A stretch of 64,000 nt of DNA from contig JAAOMT010000400.1 of assembly GCA_016748015.1 (NCBI GenBank), positions 124,001 through 188,000 of the forward strand, given 5' to 3'. How positions within the stretch are numbered: the stretch's first letter is position 1; each line of letters starts with the position of its first letter. The stretch is from Geosiphon pyriformis (taxonomy: Eukaryota > Glomeromycota > Glomeromycetes > Archaeosporales > Geosiphonaceae). The notes under the pieces are model-generated. The model was not told the origin of the DNA and made no database searches. It saw only the letters and a program-made list of their open reading frames with translations. Made by a program: the position numbers and the translations under genes. Shown piece after piece: positions 10,090 to 22,400 of the stretch.

Positions 10090-11960
10090 CTACAAATGAG
10101 ATTCCTGTAAAAAAGTTGACTTTTACAGCAAAATAACTACACATTTTTAGTGAGCTTCCAGACGAACAATTCTTGGGAAAGAGTTGACATTTACTACAAT
10201 GTAACTACATAAAGTAACTGGCAAGGAATTGGCCATTCCACTTATAAGCCCAGCAGTTCAAATTATAGGAGATAATTTGAAGATAAATTCAGTTATTGGA
10301 GGTTCAACTACTTCCTGAAAACGTGAATTCACAGCAAATCAACATTACCAACATTTAAGAAAAGAGACCAAAAACCTCCGGTAACAGCATAGAACTTGTC
10401 ATCAACAACACAAGAGGTAAATATCTTGAAAGTCTTAGAAAAGAGAAATAAAGACATCTTACATTCCAAAGCCAGATAATCTGAATTTTAGCATTGTTTT
10501 CAATGCTAATTTCCAGGAGTTTTTCATCAGATATGACATTTTTTCAGTGTACTAGTCTTGAATATTGTAGTATTCAAATCAACTTGAGAGCCAAATGTAA
10601 TCAAAGCAAACTGGAAGTGATGATCAGACTCAAGAAAATAAGGAATAAAACATGTCTGATCATTAATCTAGGAAATTATATCACTAATTTTAAAAGCTGT
10701 ACAGCCAAAAAAAAGATTAACAAGCTTGGCTTTAAACCTATCATAAGACAAAATAGTCTTATTTTGATTTACCAAGAGAAAAATCCTAATATTATTCCTG
10801 TTTACCAAAACTGACCAATAACTTAAAGCAAACACAGCAAAGTCTAGCTTCTTAAAATAAATCACTACATACTACCAAATGCCAATAAGCTTTAGCACAA
10901 CATAAGTAATTACACTAAAAACATTAAGGGCTGTCTTAATGTCAATAACAGACACACCTAAAGGTATATTATACAGTACAACAACAGCAGAAAGAAAGCC
11001 AAACTCAGAAACCACCAAAAACTTGGCAATTTTAAGAGTGACAAGGCAAACAGAACTTGTAAGCTTCACCAAAAAAGCAGCTTTCAAAGACTCTTGAAAA
11101 GTAAAATTCATACAAAAAAGTTTCATATTGTTTTTTGGCATTGACTTTACATTCAAAAAACCATGTACAGGCTAAAAAACAGTTTTAACATAAGCCAATT
11201 TGATCTTAAAAGTAGTATCAAACACTAAAGTGGCAGCCATCTACTCAATAAACTTTTGACAACTAACAATAGTTTTTTAAGCATTACCAGTAGCAGCACC
11301 AGAAACTAGAGAAAGAAATGATTCAGTTTTTATCTGATCAGCCCAGTTTCCAAAAACAAGTAACTTAAGAGAAGATAATTGTTTTGCTTTTAAAATTGAC
11401 AAAGATTTGCTAGAAAGCATCATATTTGGCAACACAGCCAGTAGTTAATCTTGGCCTATCTTAAAAGATATGCTGGATAAAACAGTAAAGATTTTATCTA
11501 AGATCTCAGTTGAAACCACAAAAAAGTTTGGTGTAACAATAGCAAAAACAAGCAACTGCTCTCACTTTTCTAAACTTTTGGTTTTTTTGATCATTTTTTT
11601 TGAAAAAAAATCTTAGCAGCACCTGGTATAAAAGCTATAAAAGGAAAAACCAGCTTGTTAATTGGTCTGTTATTAAAAAATTTTGGACTTTTTAAAGAGA
11701 TAAAAACAATACTAAAACTAACTCAAGTGTATTTTTTGAGAAAATTTTGACTAATAAAAGACCAGCCAAAAATGAAAAAGTTGCTTTAAAAGCTATTAAA
11801 AGCAGCTTTTTATAATTATTAGATAAAAGAAAAATTTTTAAAATGTTTTGTTTAGTTGTTTTTACAACAGAAAGAGCTTTTTTGGTTGAAATTTTATTAG
11901 ATATCTTAGGAAAAATATTAGATATAGCTTTCTTACTCTTTGTTTTAGTTGTGATTATAA
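10090..11960 (-). pseudogene. LINE ORF1 with RRM-like domain, decayed
   Basis: Minus-strand frames 11156-10872 and 10865-10668 join in register: FLSAVVVLYNIPLGVSVIDIKTALNVF starts an RRM-like fold, continuing through VVLKLIGIW, a stop, YVVIYFKKLDFAV and WSVLVNRNNIRIF. A knuckle remnant (C, stop, NSDYLALEC) lies near 10450-10490, with its His now Tyr. The protein would bind LINE RNA. The 5' end is near 11960. Long frames persist only because few changes hit codons for stops. The region 10090-10320 is shared with the other two family 2 copies. Confidence 0.65.
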
Positions 11961-13879
11961 AATTAAGAAGACAAAAAGCTTTTTATGTCTATAATTATTA
12001 AGTCAATAAGAATTTTTTTAAAAATTTCAATAATATTTTTAGTATAATTGTGAATAAAAATTTTAAAGTAGTTGTAAACTTTAGCAAAAATATAAAGATT
12101 TGTAATATTGACCAAATAACAGATTTTTAGAACAGCTTTAAATAACAAAGCTTGATCTTAAATTTTTTATTTGATTTTTATTATATATTATAAAAAAATC
12201 AAAATAATAGTGTTAATATAAATAAGTTTTATCTTATTATTGTTTTTTTTTCACATAATTGATTTATATATTTTCTCTTTTATTAGATTTAAATTCTTGT
12301 ATTTTTTAGCTATAAGACCCAATTTTTTTTAAGTGTTTATTGAAGTAAGTTGAAAATTTTTTATAAAAAACAAAAAGATAGCTTAAACAATTTTTTAGTA
12401 ATTTGAGTATATATAATTTATTAGAATTGTCTTAAAGAATTATAATAATATTTTCAATATATTTAGCATTAATTATTTTTTTGATATTAATTTTTTTGTT
12501 TGCAAAGCTAAAACAAGATACAATCTGAATTATAGTGCTAATAAAAATTTCTAAAACTAATTTAAAATTTATTTTTATAAATAAATAGTTATAACTACAG
12601 AAAATTGTTTAGAGTATTTTAAATCAAAACTAACATTATTGGTGTATATTTTTTTAAACATACTTTTTTGTTATTATCATTATATTTATTTTAGTTTTAA
12701 TTTTTTAGAAAGATTAGGATAGATAAGATATTATTTAATTTTAGTAACTATACTTGGCTTTTAAAATATAATGTTTTTTATAACTAATAAGTATTTTTTT
12801 ATAGATTCTTTGAGTTCAAAGATTAGATAAAGTGTTTATAGCAAAAGATTAAATAAGAATCACATTTGTTATAGTATTAAAAATGTCAAAAAATTAAACA
12901 ATAATTACATAATTTTATGTTAAAGTTAATCAATTTTTCTTTTTATTTTTTATAAGTTAAAGTAAGCTTTTAGTAATATTCTTAGAATGTTTTAAAATTA
13001 TTAGTTATCAAATTATTCATTTTTTTAAGCATTTTTAATGATATATATTTTTTTAATAATAGTATTTTTCTATTTTATAGTAGTTATTTTTTAAATTTTA
13101 TTCTTATTATAAGAATATAAGTTTAGTTAATTAATAGTTTAATTATAAGCAACAGTAAACAAAGTTTTTTTGTATGCTTAATTATTAATTAAGATAATAT
13201 ACTAACAAAATTTATTATATGTTTTTTTTATTAAGAATATTTTTTTATATTTTTTATCTAATAAAATTTTACTATAGATAAAACATAGTATATTGTTCTA
13301 TTTGTCTTATTATTTTAAGTGTTTAAATTAGTTTAATACACAAAAATAACAATAATATCTGATAATAGTTGACTATACTTTATTATTTCTAGTATATATA
13401 TCTATTAATAATAGTTTTTTTTTGCAATTTATACAGATTAATTTTGATTGGCAGTAAAATTAATTGTACTAATTTAGTAAAAAATAAGTAAAAGTCAAAA
13501 TTTGTGGTTTTTTTTTACATTTTTTTTTCTAAGTAAGTAGTAGAGTTAATTTTGTTTTATAATTATTGGCCTAAAAAATTTAGTATATTTTTAAGATAAA
13601 TTGTACTATAAATTCTTTGAATTTAATAAATAGTTGTTTTAAAAACACTGTTTTGAAATATTTACAGATGACAAAAACTTGAATGTATTAATTATTAAAT
13701 GTAATCTAAAGCTTTTAAATATTCTAGTCTAAAGTAATATAAGCTTTATTTAATTAATTATTATTAATTAGTGCTTAATATTAAATTGCTTCTATTATAA
13801 GAACTTTGATTAAGATTATAATTCTATTTATTTTGAATAAAAAATCATTAATTTTTTTTATTGAAATTTTTATTGATAA
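11961..13879. other. AT-rich stretch, no recognisable feature
   Basis: About 1.9 kb of A/T-dominated sequence with no frame of use and no motif I could place. Its composition matches the decayed elements on both sides, so it is probably the remains of one. Confidence 0.5.
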
Positions 13880-14412
13880 TATTACTAATCGAAACTTAAA
13901 ATATTATTTAACATAAAATTATTTTTATAATTTCTATTATTAATTAGCATATATTATTATTTTAATTTATTACTTATTATCTTATCAAATTATCTAAATT
14001 ATTATTCAATTAATAACCTGATTTGTATAGGACACAAATATAATCAAATTGCAAAAATTAAATTATGCAATACACTGAACTATATAATATTTAAAATTAC
14101 CAAAATATTAAGAAAAAAAAAGTGTTAGATTATAAAATAATACTATAACAAGTTATATAAAAAAAAGCTTTTCTTTTTGAAAAATGTATCTTAGTTAGAA
14201 TTAATTTTCTATTAGATATTTTTTTTACAAATCAACTCCAATAAAACTTATAAAATTTTTTAATTATTTTTGTTTTAAAATTAACTATTTTATACTAATA
14301 TTTTGAAATTGATTAGCTATTAATTTTAATAAACTGTTAATAATTTTTAAATCTGGATGTGAAATTACTTTTTTAATATTTTTTATAATATTTTTTTTAT
14401 ATTATTGAATAG
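13880..14412 (+). repeat. LTR family 2, copy 2, interrupted by a solo LTR
   Basis: Colinear with 9417-10089 but with nearly all G/C lost and most tandem units gone. The sequence that follows copy 1 resumes here only after 15137, because LTR family 1 inserted at 14413. Confidence 0.65.
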
Positions 14413-15132
14413 TATTACAGATAATTATTTGAAATTTTAAAATAAATAATAAATCTATAACTTGGTATTTAATAATTAATTATGTTGTTGATAATTTCTG
14501 AAAATTTTATAATTTGAAGATTTTGGTTGAGTTTTTTGTATAATAAACAAAAATTCAAATAGTGGTTTCTTTCTAAATTTTTTTCTTTTACATAAAAACT
14601 AGTTTAATTTGGCAGTTGTATTTTTTTAATAAAGTATTTTTAAGTTTTCATTTTTGTTTCATAGATCTTTTATTTGACTATTTTTGATATTAATATTTTA
14701 GTACTTAATTTTTTAATCAATATAGTAAACAACAAAAAAAAATTAAAATTTAAAATTTTATCTATAATTATAATTAAAAGTTATTGTTCTAATGTATTTA
14801 AGTATTGAATTTTATTAACATAAATTGTTGATAAGATAAAAGTAATAAGTATTTTTAATCACTTAATAATAACATAGATTAGATAGTAAATAATTATTTT
14901 ATTAATATAGATATGCTTTTACTTTAAGATATAAAAAACTATTTTTTGAAGAAAGAAATATTTTTTAAATATTTATTATTAACTATTGGTTTTTTAGCTA
15001 TTTGTTTTTTCTTATTTTTAATTTTACTACTATATATATCTAATTTTTATTATATAAAATTTCTCTTATTATTACACTTATTTTCTATTGATTATTATTA
15101 ATTATTATAATTCTTATTTTTTATAAGTAATA
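14413..15132 (-). repeat. solo LTR of family 1 (720 bp) with 4-bp target duplication
   Basis: Bounded by TATTAC and GTAATA and flanked by ATAG at 14409-14412 and ATAG at 15133-15136. It aligns with the 5' LTR at 2851-3731 without the tandem units. The interrupted sequence (family 2 copy 2) can be followed from one side to the other by comparison with copies 1 and 3. Confidence 0.75.
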
Positions 15133-15136
15133 ATAG

Positions 15137-15430
15137 CTTATAGTTGACTTTTACAGCAAAGTAACTATATATATTTTTGAAAAATTTACAAACAAAATTT
15201 TTTTATAAAAAAGTTAACTTTTATTACAAAATAATTATATAAATAATTAGCACAAAATTGGTTATTTTATTATAAGCCCAATAGCAAATATAGTTTAAAA
15301 GATAAAATAATATTTTAAAAAAAAAATTAACTTATTAAAAGTTTACAAACTTTTATTAACAGCAGAATTACCAAAAAAACAGTATTAACAACATTAAAAA
15401 AAAAGGATAAAAAAACTTTTAATAATAGTG
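15137..15430 (-). pseudogene. LINE ORF1 fragment following LTR family 2 copy 2
   Basis: Matches 10105-10400 and 21752-22030. Minus-strand reading gives only scraps (FFGNSAVNKSL) of the ORF1 segment after the zinc knuckle. Confidence 0.5.
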
Positions 15431-17799
15431 GTAATTATTTTAGCAGTGACAATATAATTAATTTAGTAATTTAATTGGTCTATAAATTATTTTATAATAA
15501 TATTAACAGTTAATTTACTGTTAAGTATTAATTTAATGTTTATCTGTTTTACTTAGACATTAATGTATATTATTATAATAAATTTATTTTGGGTAATAAC
15601 AGTTTTTTTAAAGAGATCTTAAGTGTATAAGTTATTAATAACAAATAAAAATATAATTGTTAAAGTTTTATTTTCAATTGTAACTAGAAAAATTATTTTA
15701 AAAATAACTTAATTGTTAAAAAAAAAGGAAAGATTGGTAATTTTAATTATAGTTTTTTTTTAAAGACATAATATTATCAAAATTTTGAGTTTTAGTAAGA
15801 TTAAAATATAAAGTTTGATTGAAATATTCAGTTAATAATACTTGGAATAATAGATTATTACAATTTATATTTTAAAAAAGTATTGTTATAAGTTAAGTTT
15901 AATTTTTATTGTTGTTTTACTATCTTTAATTATAGTTAATAGCTTTAGATTTTAGACTGCTGTATTGTAAAATTTAATACTATAATTAAAATTACACTAT
16001 TATTTGAGAATATTAATAATAATTTAATAGTGTTTAATATATATATTGTGATTGTTAATACTGTAATAAAAGATATTAATGTCTGATTGATTGTAAATAT
16101 CTTGGTTATTATTAATATTAGTTTTCACAATTCTAATTCAATATTTTTTATAGCAATTCTAATCTAATATTTTTTATAGCAATTCTTTGCAATATAATCA
16201 GATTTATAATAATAATAACAATTACAGAGATTTTATTTTTACAGCTGTTATTGCTATTGGTATTATTGTTGTTATTGATACTTTGAATCAATATTATTCT
16301 TTTAGTACTGTAAAAACTGATATGTTTTTAAATTTTTTGTAAAAAATTTTTCAATTTTCTGAAATAACTTTTTACTTAATTAAATAAGCTTTGTATTAAT
16401 ATTAGAAATTCTATTTATAACTAGATTAACAGCTTGAATGTAATTTGTTTTTTGTTTTATTGATTTAAAGTTGTGAGCAAGTATTACTGTATCTTATAAA
16501 CTTTTAGAATAATAGAACTTAACAACTAAAAAATACTGTTTTTTAATTTTTTAATAAATTGATTAAAATTTGACCAAATATATAATAATTTTATTTAATA
16601 GATTAAATTTAACAGAGAGTTTAATTGAATTGTCTGAGATAAAGAATTATAGCTTTATAATCTTTTTGTTTTATAATGCTAAATTAATTTTATAATTTAA
16701 TTAAAGTATTTGAATCACAAAAATATTGTAAAAAAACAAGTTTAAAAACAATAAAACCAGTTAATTTTTTATTAAAACTTTAATACTATGAATTAGCAGT
16801 TTTAGTTAAAAAAAAAAATAATGCTTAAATGGTTCTAATATTATTTTAATTGTTGATTATAATTGTTTTTTTAGCTTTTACAATTTAAATATAAGCATAT
16901 TTTTTTTTTCAAGAATTTTTTTAATCTAATAATGTTTTAATAAGTTATAACAGATATGATAAAAAATTGTTTGTTTGTTAATAAAGAAAAAATTGGCAGC
17001 AGTATGTTTAGTTGTTTAATTAAACTTAATGTTCATTGTTTTTTTTTATTAATTGTTGCAATATATTAAAATAGTAATATTTTTCTTAAAAAAAAATTTT
17101 GATTTAGCTAGTAATTATAATATTTGTTGTTCTTAAGTAGCAGTATTTAAAAAAATGAGTTTTGTTGTTAGAATAAGATTTTTAAATAGAATTTTGTATT
17201 TTTCCAATAATTTAATTTAGAAATTTCTGTTAAAGTTTTAAAGATAAAATTTTTAAGATGTTTTTAAAGTTTTGGGCTATAATTTGGTAGATTAATTAAA
17301 TAATATTCTACTTTCTGAAGTTTAATAATATAATAATGTTGTTAATAATAAAAAGCTTGACTTTTTGCTAATAATAAGTTGCAGTTTTTCTTGTTTAATT
17401 TGTTGTTAAATATTGTTTTTGGTGTCTAACTTAAATTTCTTGGCAAAAATTTTTGTGTTGTAATTTTTTTTAAGTTATAAATAATGATTTTGTATATATA
17501 TTTCAATTTTTTTGTCAATAAAAAGAAGAGTTTTTATAATTGTTTTTTTAGTAATTAAAATTAAATATAATAGTAAATTTTAATGAATTTGTTTTTTGAG
17601 TTTTTTAATAATAGTTAATCTTGACATATATATAATAATAAAAATTACTTTTAACAGCAAATATTTTTTCTAGAATTTTTAAATCTTTTTGAAAGTGTTA
17701 ATATAATGCTCTTTTAAAAAGTGAATAAATTTTTATTATTATTTTAATAGTTACTACTTTATAAGTTTTTTGAATGTTTTGTCTTTATAGATTTATAAT
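15431..17799 (-). pseudogene. decayed gag of an LTR element (family 3)
   Basis: Lies directly downstream (minus strand) of the primer binding site 17800-17815, where gag is expected. Most codons are unreadable, but a zinc-knuckle remnant is clear at 16179-16220. It is probably the 5' half of the element whose pol is at 5431-8750, the two now separated by inserted LINE and LTR material; this link is inference. Confidence 0.5.
16179..16220 (-). other. degenerate CCHC zinc knuckle
   Basis: Minus strand reads CYYYYKSDYIAKNC. Spacing equals C-X2-C-X4-H-X4-C, but the second Cys is Tyr (TGT to TAT) and the His is Tyr (CAT to TAT), both C-to-T type changes. Confidence 0.6.
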
Positions 17800-17815
17800 C
17801 TCACAAAGAACACCA
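17800..17815 (-). other. primer binding site of the family 3 element
   Basis: Plus strand CTCACAAAGAACACCA, two differences from 2833-2848 (both G to A), again two bases from the LTR edge. Confidence 0.65.
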
Positions 17816-17817
17816 AA

Positions 17818-18850
17818 TGTTATAAATAAACTTAATAGAAGATGTTTATAATATTTAATACTCATAATTTAATATTAGAAATAAATTGATTTTAAATAAT
17901 TGGTTTTGATAGTAAAGTTAATTATAAATCTTTAAAAATTTTTCTGTTTAAAATTTTATTTGTTAAGTTTTTTTGTTATAAGACATAAAAATGTTGTTTT
18001 TTTAATTATATTGTTATAATTGTGTATTTTTTTAAGCTAATTAAGCACAGTTACTAAAGTTTGGTATTGTTTTTTTACTTTTTTAGTAAGTTAACAAATA
18101 AAATTAATATTTAAACTTAAAAAAAACTTTTTTTTTTTACCAGATTATTACAAAGTTTATTTCTATACAGTCAATTTTTAATGTTACTGCTTCACAAAAA
18201 AAGAAAAAAAAAATTAAAAGAAAATTAAATAAAAATAAAATAAAAAATAAAAAATAAAAAAAAATAAAAAATAAAAAATAAAAAATTAATATCTTATTAA
18301 TTATTATAATCAAAAGTGATTGGTTTAAGTTGTTAAAATTCCAAAAACGTTTATGTTAATTGTATTTGGTTTGGAACAAAGATAAAAAAAACAATTAATC
18401 AGAACTTAATAATTAAGTATTTTATAATTATAAACTTAGGGATTTAAACAATAATATTTTATTTAGTAAAGTTAAAATATAGTAGATAAAAGAGTTTTTA
18501 AGATTAAAAATAAGATAAAAATATTAATTAAATTCTTGTATGTTTTGTTTTTTTTATTTGCTAAAATTACTTATTTTTATACATATTTTTTAATTCTATA
18601 AGATTATTTTTAATTGTTTGTTATTATTAGCTATCACTTATTATTTTAATTATTGCTTTATTTTTTTATATTATAACTAGTTATTCTATGTTTTTATCAA
18701 TTATTCTGTGCTATTTTATGTTATTATGTATTATTTTGTATTATTTTGAATTATTCTGTATTATTTTATATTATCATGTTTTTTTCATGTTATTAAATAG
18801 TAATTACGTTTTTTTTAATAGTTTCAAATTGGTTTTTTATTCAAGTAATA
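17818..18850 (-). repeat. 5' LTR of family 3, about 1.03 kb
   Basis: Starts TGTTAT next to the primer binding site and ends AGTAATA. It contains a pyrimidine/purine tract (18195-18290, AAATA repeats) and a block of about 11-bp units like AATAATACAGA (as read on the minus strand) at 18660-18780. It aligns, inverted, with the split solo LTR ending at 33230 and directly with 5111-5335. Confidence 0.7.
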
Positions 18851-20165
18851 CTATTCAATCCAATTAATAACAATAAACAAAAAACAATAGATTTTAAAAA
18901 CTACAACAATTTTAAACAATATTTAAAAACATTTATTATACCAAAAACTAAGTTTTTTAATAAAAAACATTGATTTCAAAATCAAACAAAACAATACTTC
19001 TTATATAATAATATTATTTACTATTAAAATTATAAAAACTTAAACAATTTACTTAGAGTAATCTAAAAATATATAAAAAAACAATCTTATATAATATATA
19101 TTTAAATTTCTTATTAGTATATTTCAAAAAAAACAATACAAACCAAAAAATATTAAAACATTATTTTTGGTCTCAAATAAAAAAAATATTTACTAATATG
19201 TCGAATTTTGTAATGATTATTAAAGAAAAAGAAAAATACATTTTATAAAACTCTTAAATCTAATTAAAATTAGACAATTTTTTAATTAAATTAGTATTAA
19301 TTTAGTTAGATCACTATTTATTACAACTTAAAAAACCAATATATTATAGTTGTAATAAATTATCTAACAAAATGGCCAGAAGCAAAAGTAATATAACAAA
19401 CAAATACAAATTAATTGTAAATTTTATTTATAAAAACATTATTTATAAACATAAATATTTAATTAAACTTTTATTCAATTAAGAAACATATTTTATAAAC
19501 AAACTAATATAAAAAATTTGTGAACAATTCAATGTTAAAAGATTTTTATTTTTGTCTTATTATTTACAGACAAATAGACTTGTAAAATGTTTTAACAAAA
19601 CACTTAGTGAATTATTAGCCAAAGTTTCAACAGATTTTGAGCAAGAATAAAATTTTTTTATTCTATTAATGTTATTAGCATATAAAATACCAAAACAAAA
19701 TACAATAAAACACATATTATTTAACTTAATTTATAATAGAACAGTAATATTACCAATTAATTTTATAATAGAATTCTATCTAATTTAATTAATTATAGAG
19801 AACAATTTTCAGAAAACACTACAAAGAAAAGTCTATATATTTTTTAGTTTATTAAAAAGAAAATAATAAATTATAACTATTTATATAGAATATTTTTAAG
19901 CTTAACAAAAAAAATAACATAACAATAAACTGTTATTAGGTATCAACAAATTTAAAATTAAAAACAAAGTTTTCTTACACAGAACTAAGGCTAAAAAACA
20001 ATAAAATAAAAAATTTAATCATAAATAAGATGGATTATTTTATATATATAAAATTCTAGAAAATATATTATATAAGTTAAAACTTAATAATAAGATTTTA
20101 AAAAAAGTTATATATAATAACAAACTTAAATATTATTATTTTAAAACCAATTCCGAACTCTTTGT
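18851..20165 (+). pseudogene. Ty3/Gypsy integrase, decayed, with catalytic Glu lost
   Basis: Plus-strand reading recovers an integrase in order: HYFWSQIKKIF near 19165 (zinc-finger region), NKMARSKSN near 19370 for the TKWPEA motif, TNRLVKCFNKTL at 19570-19605 for TNGLVERFNKTL, LAKVSTDFEQE, then LLAYKIPKQNTIKHILF and a C-terminal part ending KLKYYYFKTNSE. The third catalytic residue (Glu of the DDE triad) is Lys at 19585-19587. Its own upstream pol is missing because the family 3 element abuts it at 18850. Confidence 0.75.
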
Positions 20166-21099
20166 TTTATAAATTAGTACATAATTCTTTTTAATTAACT
20201 TTAAAAATATTTCTTAAAACTTAAAACTAATAATTATTGTTAAACAATATTTAAACTTAAATATTTAAAATTATTTTCTTTTATTTAATTCTTATCTAGT
20301 CAAAATAATTCTACCAAAAATATTTAAAAATTACATAAAAAAACAAATACAAAAATAATATAAAAATTTACATATTAAAAATTATTTTATTTTATTTATT
20401 TTTTAGTTAATTATTATAACTATTTTTTAAAATATTTAATAATTATTCCAAAAATTAATGTTAATTTTAAAAACACTATTTAAATTATCTATAACTATTA
20501 CTAAAAAACACATTAATTATATTCAAACAAAATTTGCTATAATTTTAAAAACAAATACATAAAACTATTATTCTTATAAAAAAACACAAAAAATTATTTA
20601 AAATTTATTTACCAAAACTTTTAAAGCAAACTTTAAGAGAGAATTTAATATTTATTTCTATTAATATTTTATTAATATCACAATTCAACAAAAATTTTAA
20701 CAGTGTCTTAATAATTAAAACAATAAATATTTTTCAATTTATAAATATTTCTATATTAAAATAACACTTTATAAAAAAAAACTGGAGCTTAAAACAACAA
20801 ACTTTACAACTAAAGTTATTTAAAAACAAATTAACAATAAATTTAAAATAGCAGCTAGATTAACAAATGTTTATTACAAACTTAAAACAGTTTTTAAATC
20901 TTATAACCTATTTTATACTTGTAAAAATATTTTATAAAACTCAGTTTTACAACTTTTAAAAATTTTATATATTAAAAAGCTCATAAAATTAAAATTTTAA
21001 CAATTTTTAGACCAAATTTTTTCATAATTTTGAATTACTATCTAAAAATTAAAAACAGTATTTGAAGTTTAATAGAACTTAGTCTTAAAAAGAAGGTTA
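20166..21099. other. AT-rich stretch, nothing recognised
   Basis: Follows the integrase C-terminus, where an element 3' end and LTR would be expected. No LTR edge or motif could be identified. Confidence 0.4.
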
Positions 21100-21737
21100 T
21101 ATTACTAATTAAAATTTAAAATAATAATTAGCATAAAATTATTTTTATAATTTTTATTATTAATTAGTATATATTATTATTTTAAATTATTAGTTATTAT
21201 CTTATTAAATTATCCAAGTTATTATTTAATTAATAATTTAAATTACAAATATAACCAAATTATAATAATTAAATCATATAATATATTAAATTATATAATA
21301 TTTAAAATTTACTAAAATATTTAATAATTTGATAAAATATTTAATAGTTTATTAAAATAATCTATGGTTTACAAAAATAACTTATAATTTGACAAAATAT
21401 TTTAAAAAAAATGTATTAGATTATAATATAATATTATAATAAATTGTATAAAAAAAACTTCTCTTTTTAAAAAAATATATCTTAATTAAAATTAATTATT
21501 TTTTTTATAAATCAATTTTAATAAAAACTACTTTAAAAAACTTAAATTCTTTAATTATTATTATTTTCAAATTAATTTTTTTATACTAATATTTTGAAAT
21601 TGATTAGCTATTAATTTTAGTAACTATTAACAACTTTCAAACCTGAATTCAAAACAATTTTCTTAACATATTTTCTTATTTTTTTTTTAGTTTATTTTTT
21701 TTTCTTTTTTTATGTTTTTTTATATTATTAAATAATC
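21100..21737 (+). repeat. LTR family 2, copy 3
   Basis: Colinear with 9417-10089 and 13880-14412, including five decayed 21-bp units and the TATA box (TATAAAAA near 21448). It is the uninterrupted comparison that reveals the solo LTR in copy 2. Confidence 0.65.
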
Positions 21738-22400
21738 TATAGTTAAGATTTTTTGTAAAAAAGTTGATTTTTACAGCAAAATAACTACATATACTTTTAA
21801 AAAACTTAAAAACAAAATTTTTTGTAAAAGAGTTAATTTTTGCTGTAAAGTAATTATATAAATAATTAATACAAAATTGGTTATTCTATTATAAACCCAA
21901 TAACATATATAGTTTAAAGTATAAAAAAATACTTTTAAAAAAAATTAGCTTATCAAAAATTTATTAATTTCTATTAACAGCAAAATTAATAACAAATAAT
22001 ATTAACAATATTAAGAAAAAAATAAAAAAATCTCTAATAATACCAAAAAAAGAGTTTTTTTTTCTAATTATTGGCTTAATATTTGCTGAATTACAATTAA
22101 AAAAAGTATAATTACACTTATTACAACTTAAGCAAACTGTTAAAATCAAACAAAATCAATAAAATATTATTTTATTTATAACAAAAACTACAATTATTGT
22201 TCTAAACAAGCTTTTTTTTAAATTAAAATACACAATAATATACTTAGTGTAAAAATAACTAACAAAACTTTAATTAATTACACAAGTTTTTTTATCAATC
22301 AGACTAATAAAATTCCAAAGATTATAAATAGTTATTTTTATTACAAGAATATAAAACAAAACTCTATACTTGTTTTTAAAATCTTAAAATTGCTTATTAA
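21738..22400 (-). pseudogene. LINE ORF1 fragment: RRM end and zinc knuckle
   Basis: Minus strand reads NLWNFISLIDKKTCVIN (RRM-like part) then, at 22134-22093, CLSCNKCNYTFFNC, a C-X2-C-X4-H-X4-C knuckle with His replaced by Tyr. After it comes a frame FFGIIRDFFIFF that lines up with GGFWSLF in the copy near 10350. Confidence 0.65.

Noticed and set aside
10494-10814. 106-codon plus-strand ORF
   Set aside because: It lies opposite the decayed LINE ORF1, whose minus-strand reading has recognisable RRM-like sequence.
11963-12148. Short ORFs in AT-rich DNA (11963-12148, 38023-38277, 40156-40338 and similar)
   Set aside because: A/T-only codons make chance frames rich in Ile, Asn, Lys and Phe. Only those with family motifs, such as the hAT motif at 38200, were kept as evidence for elements.
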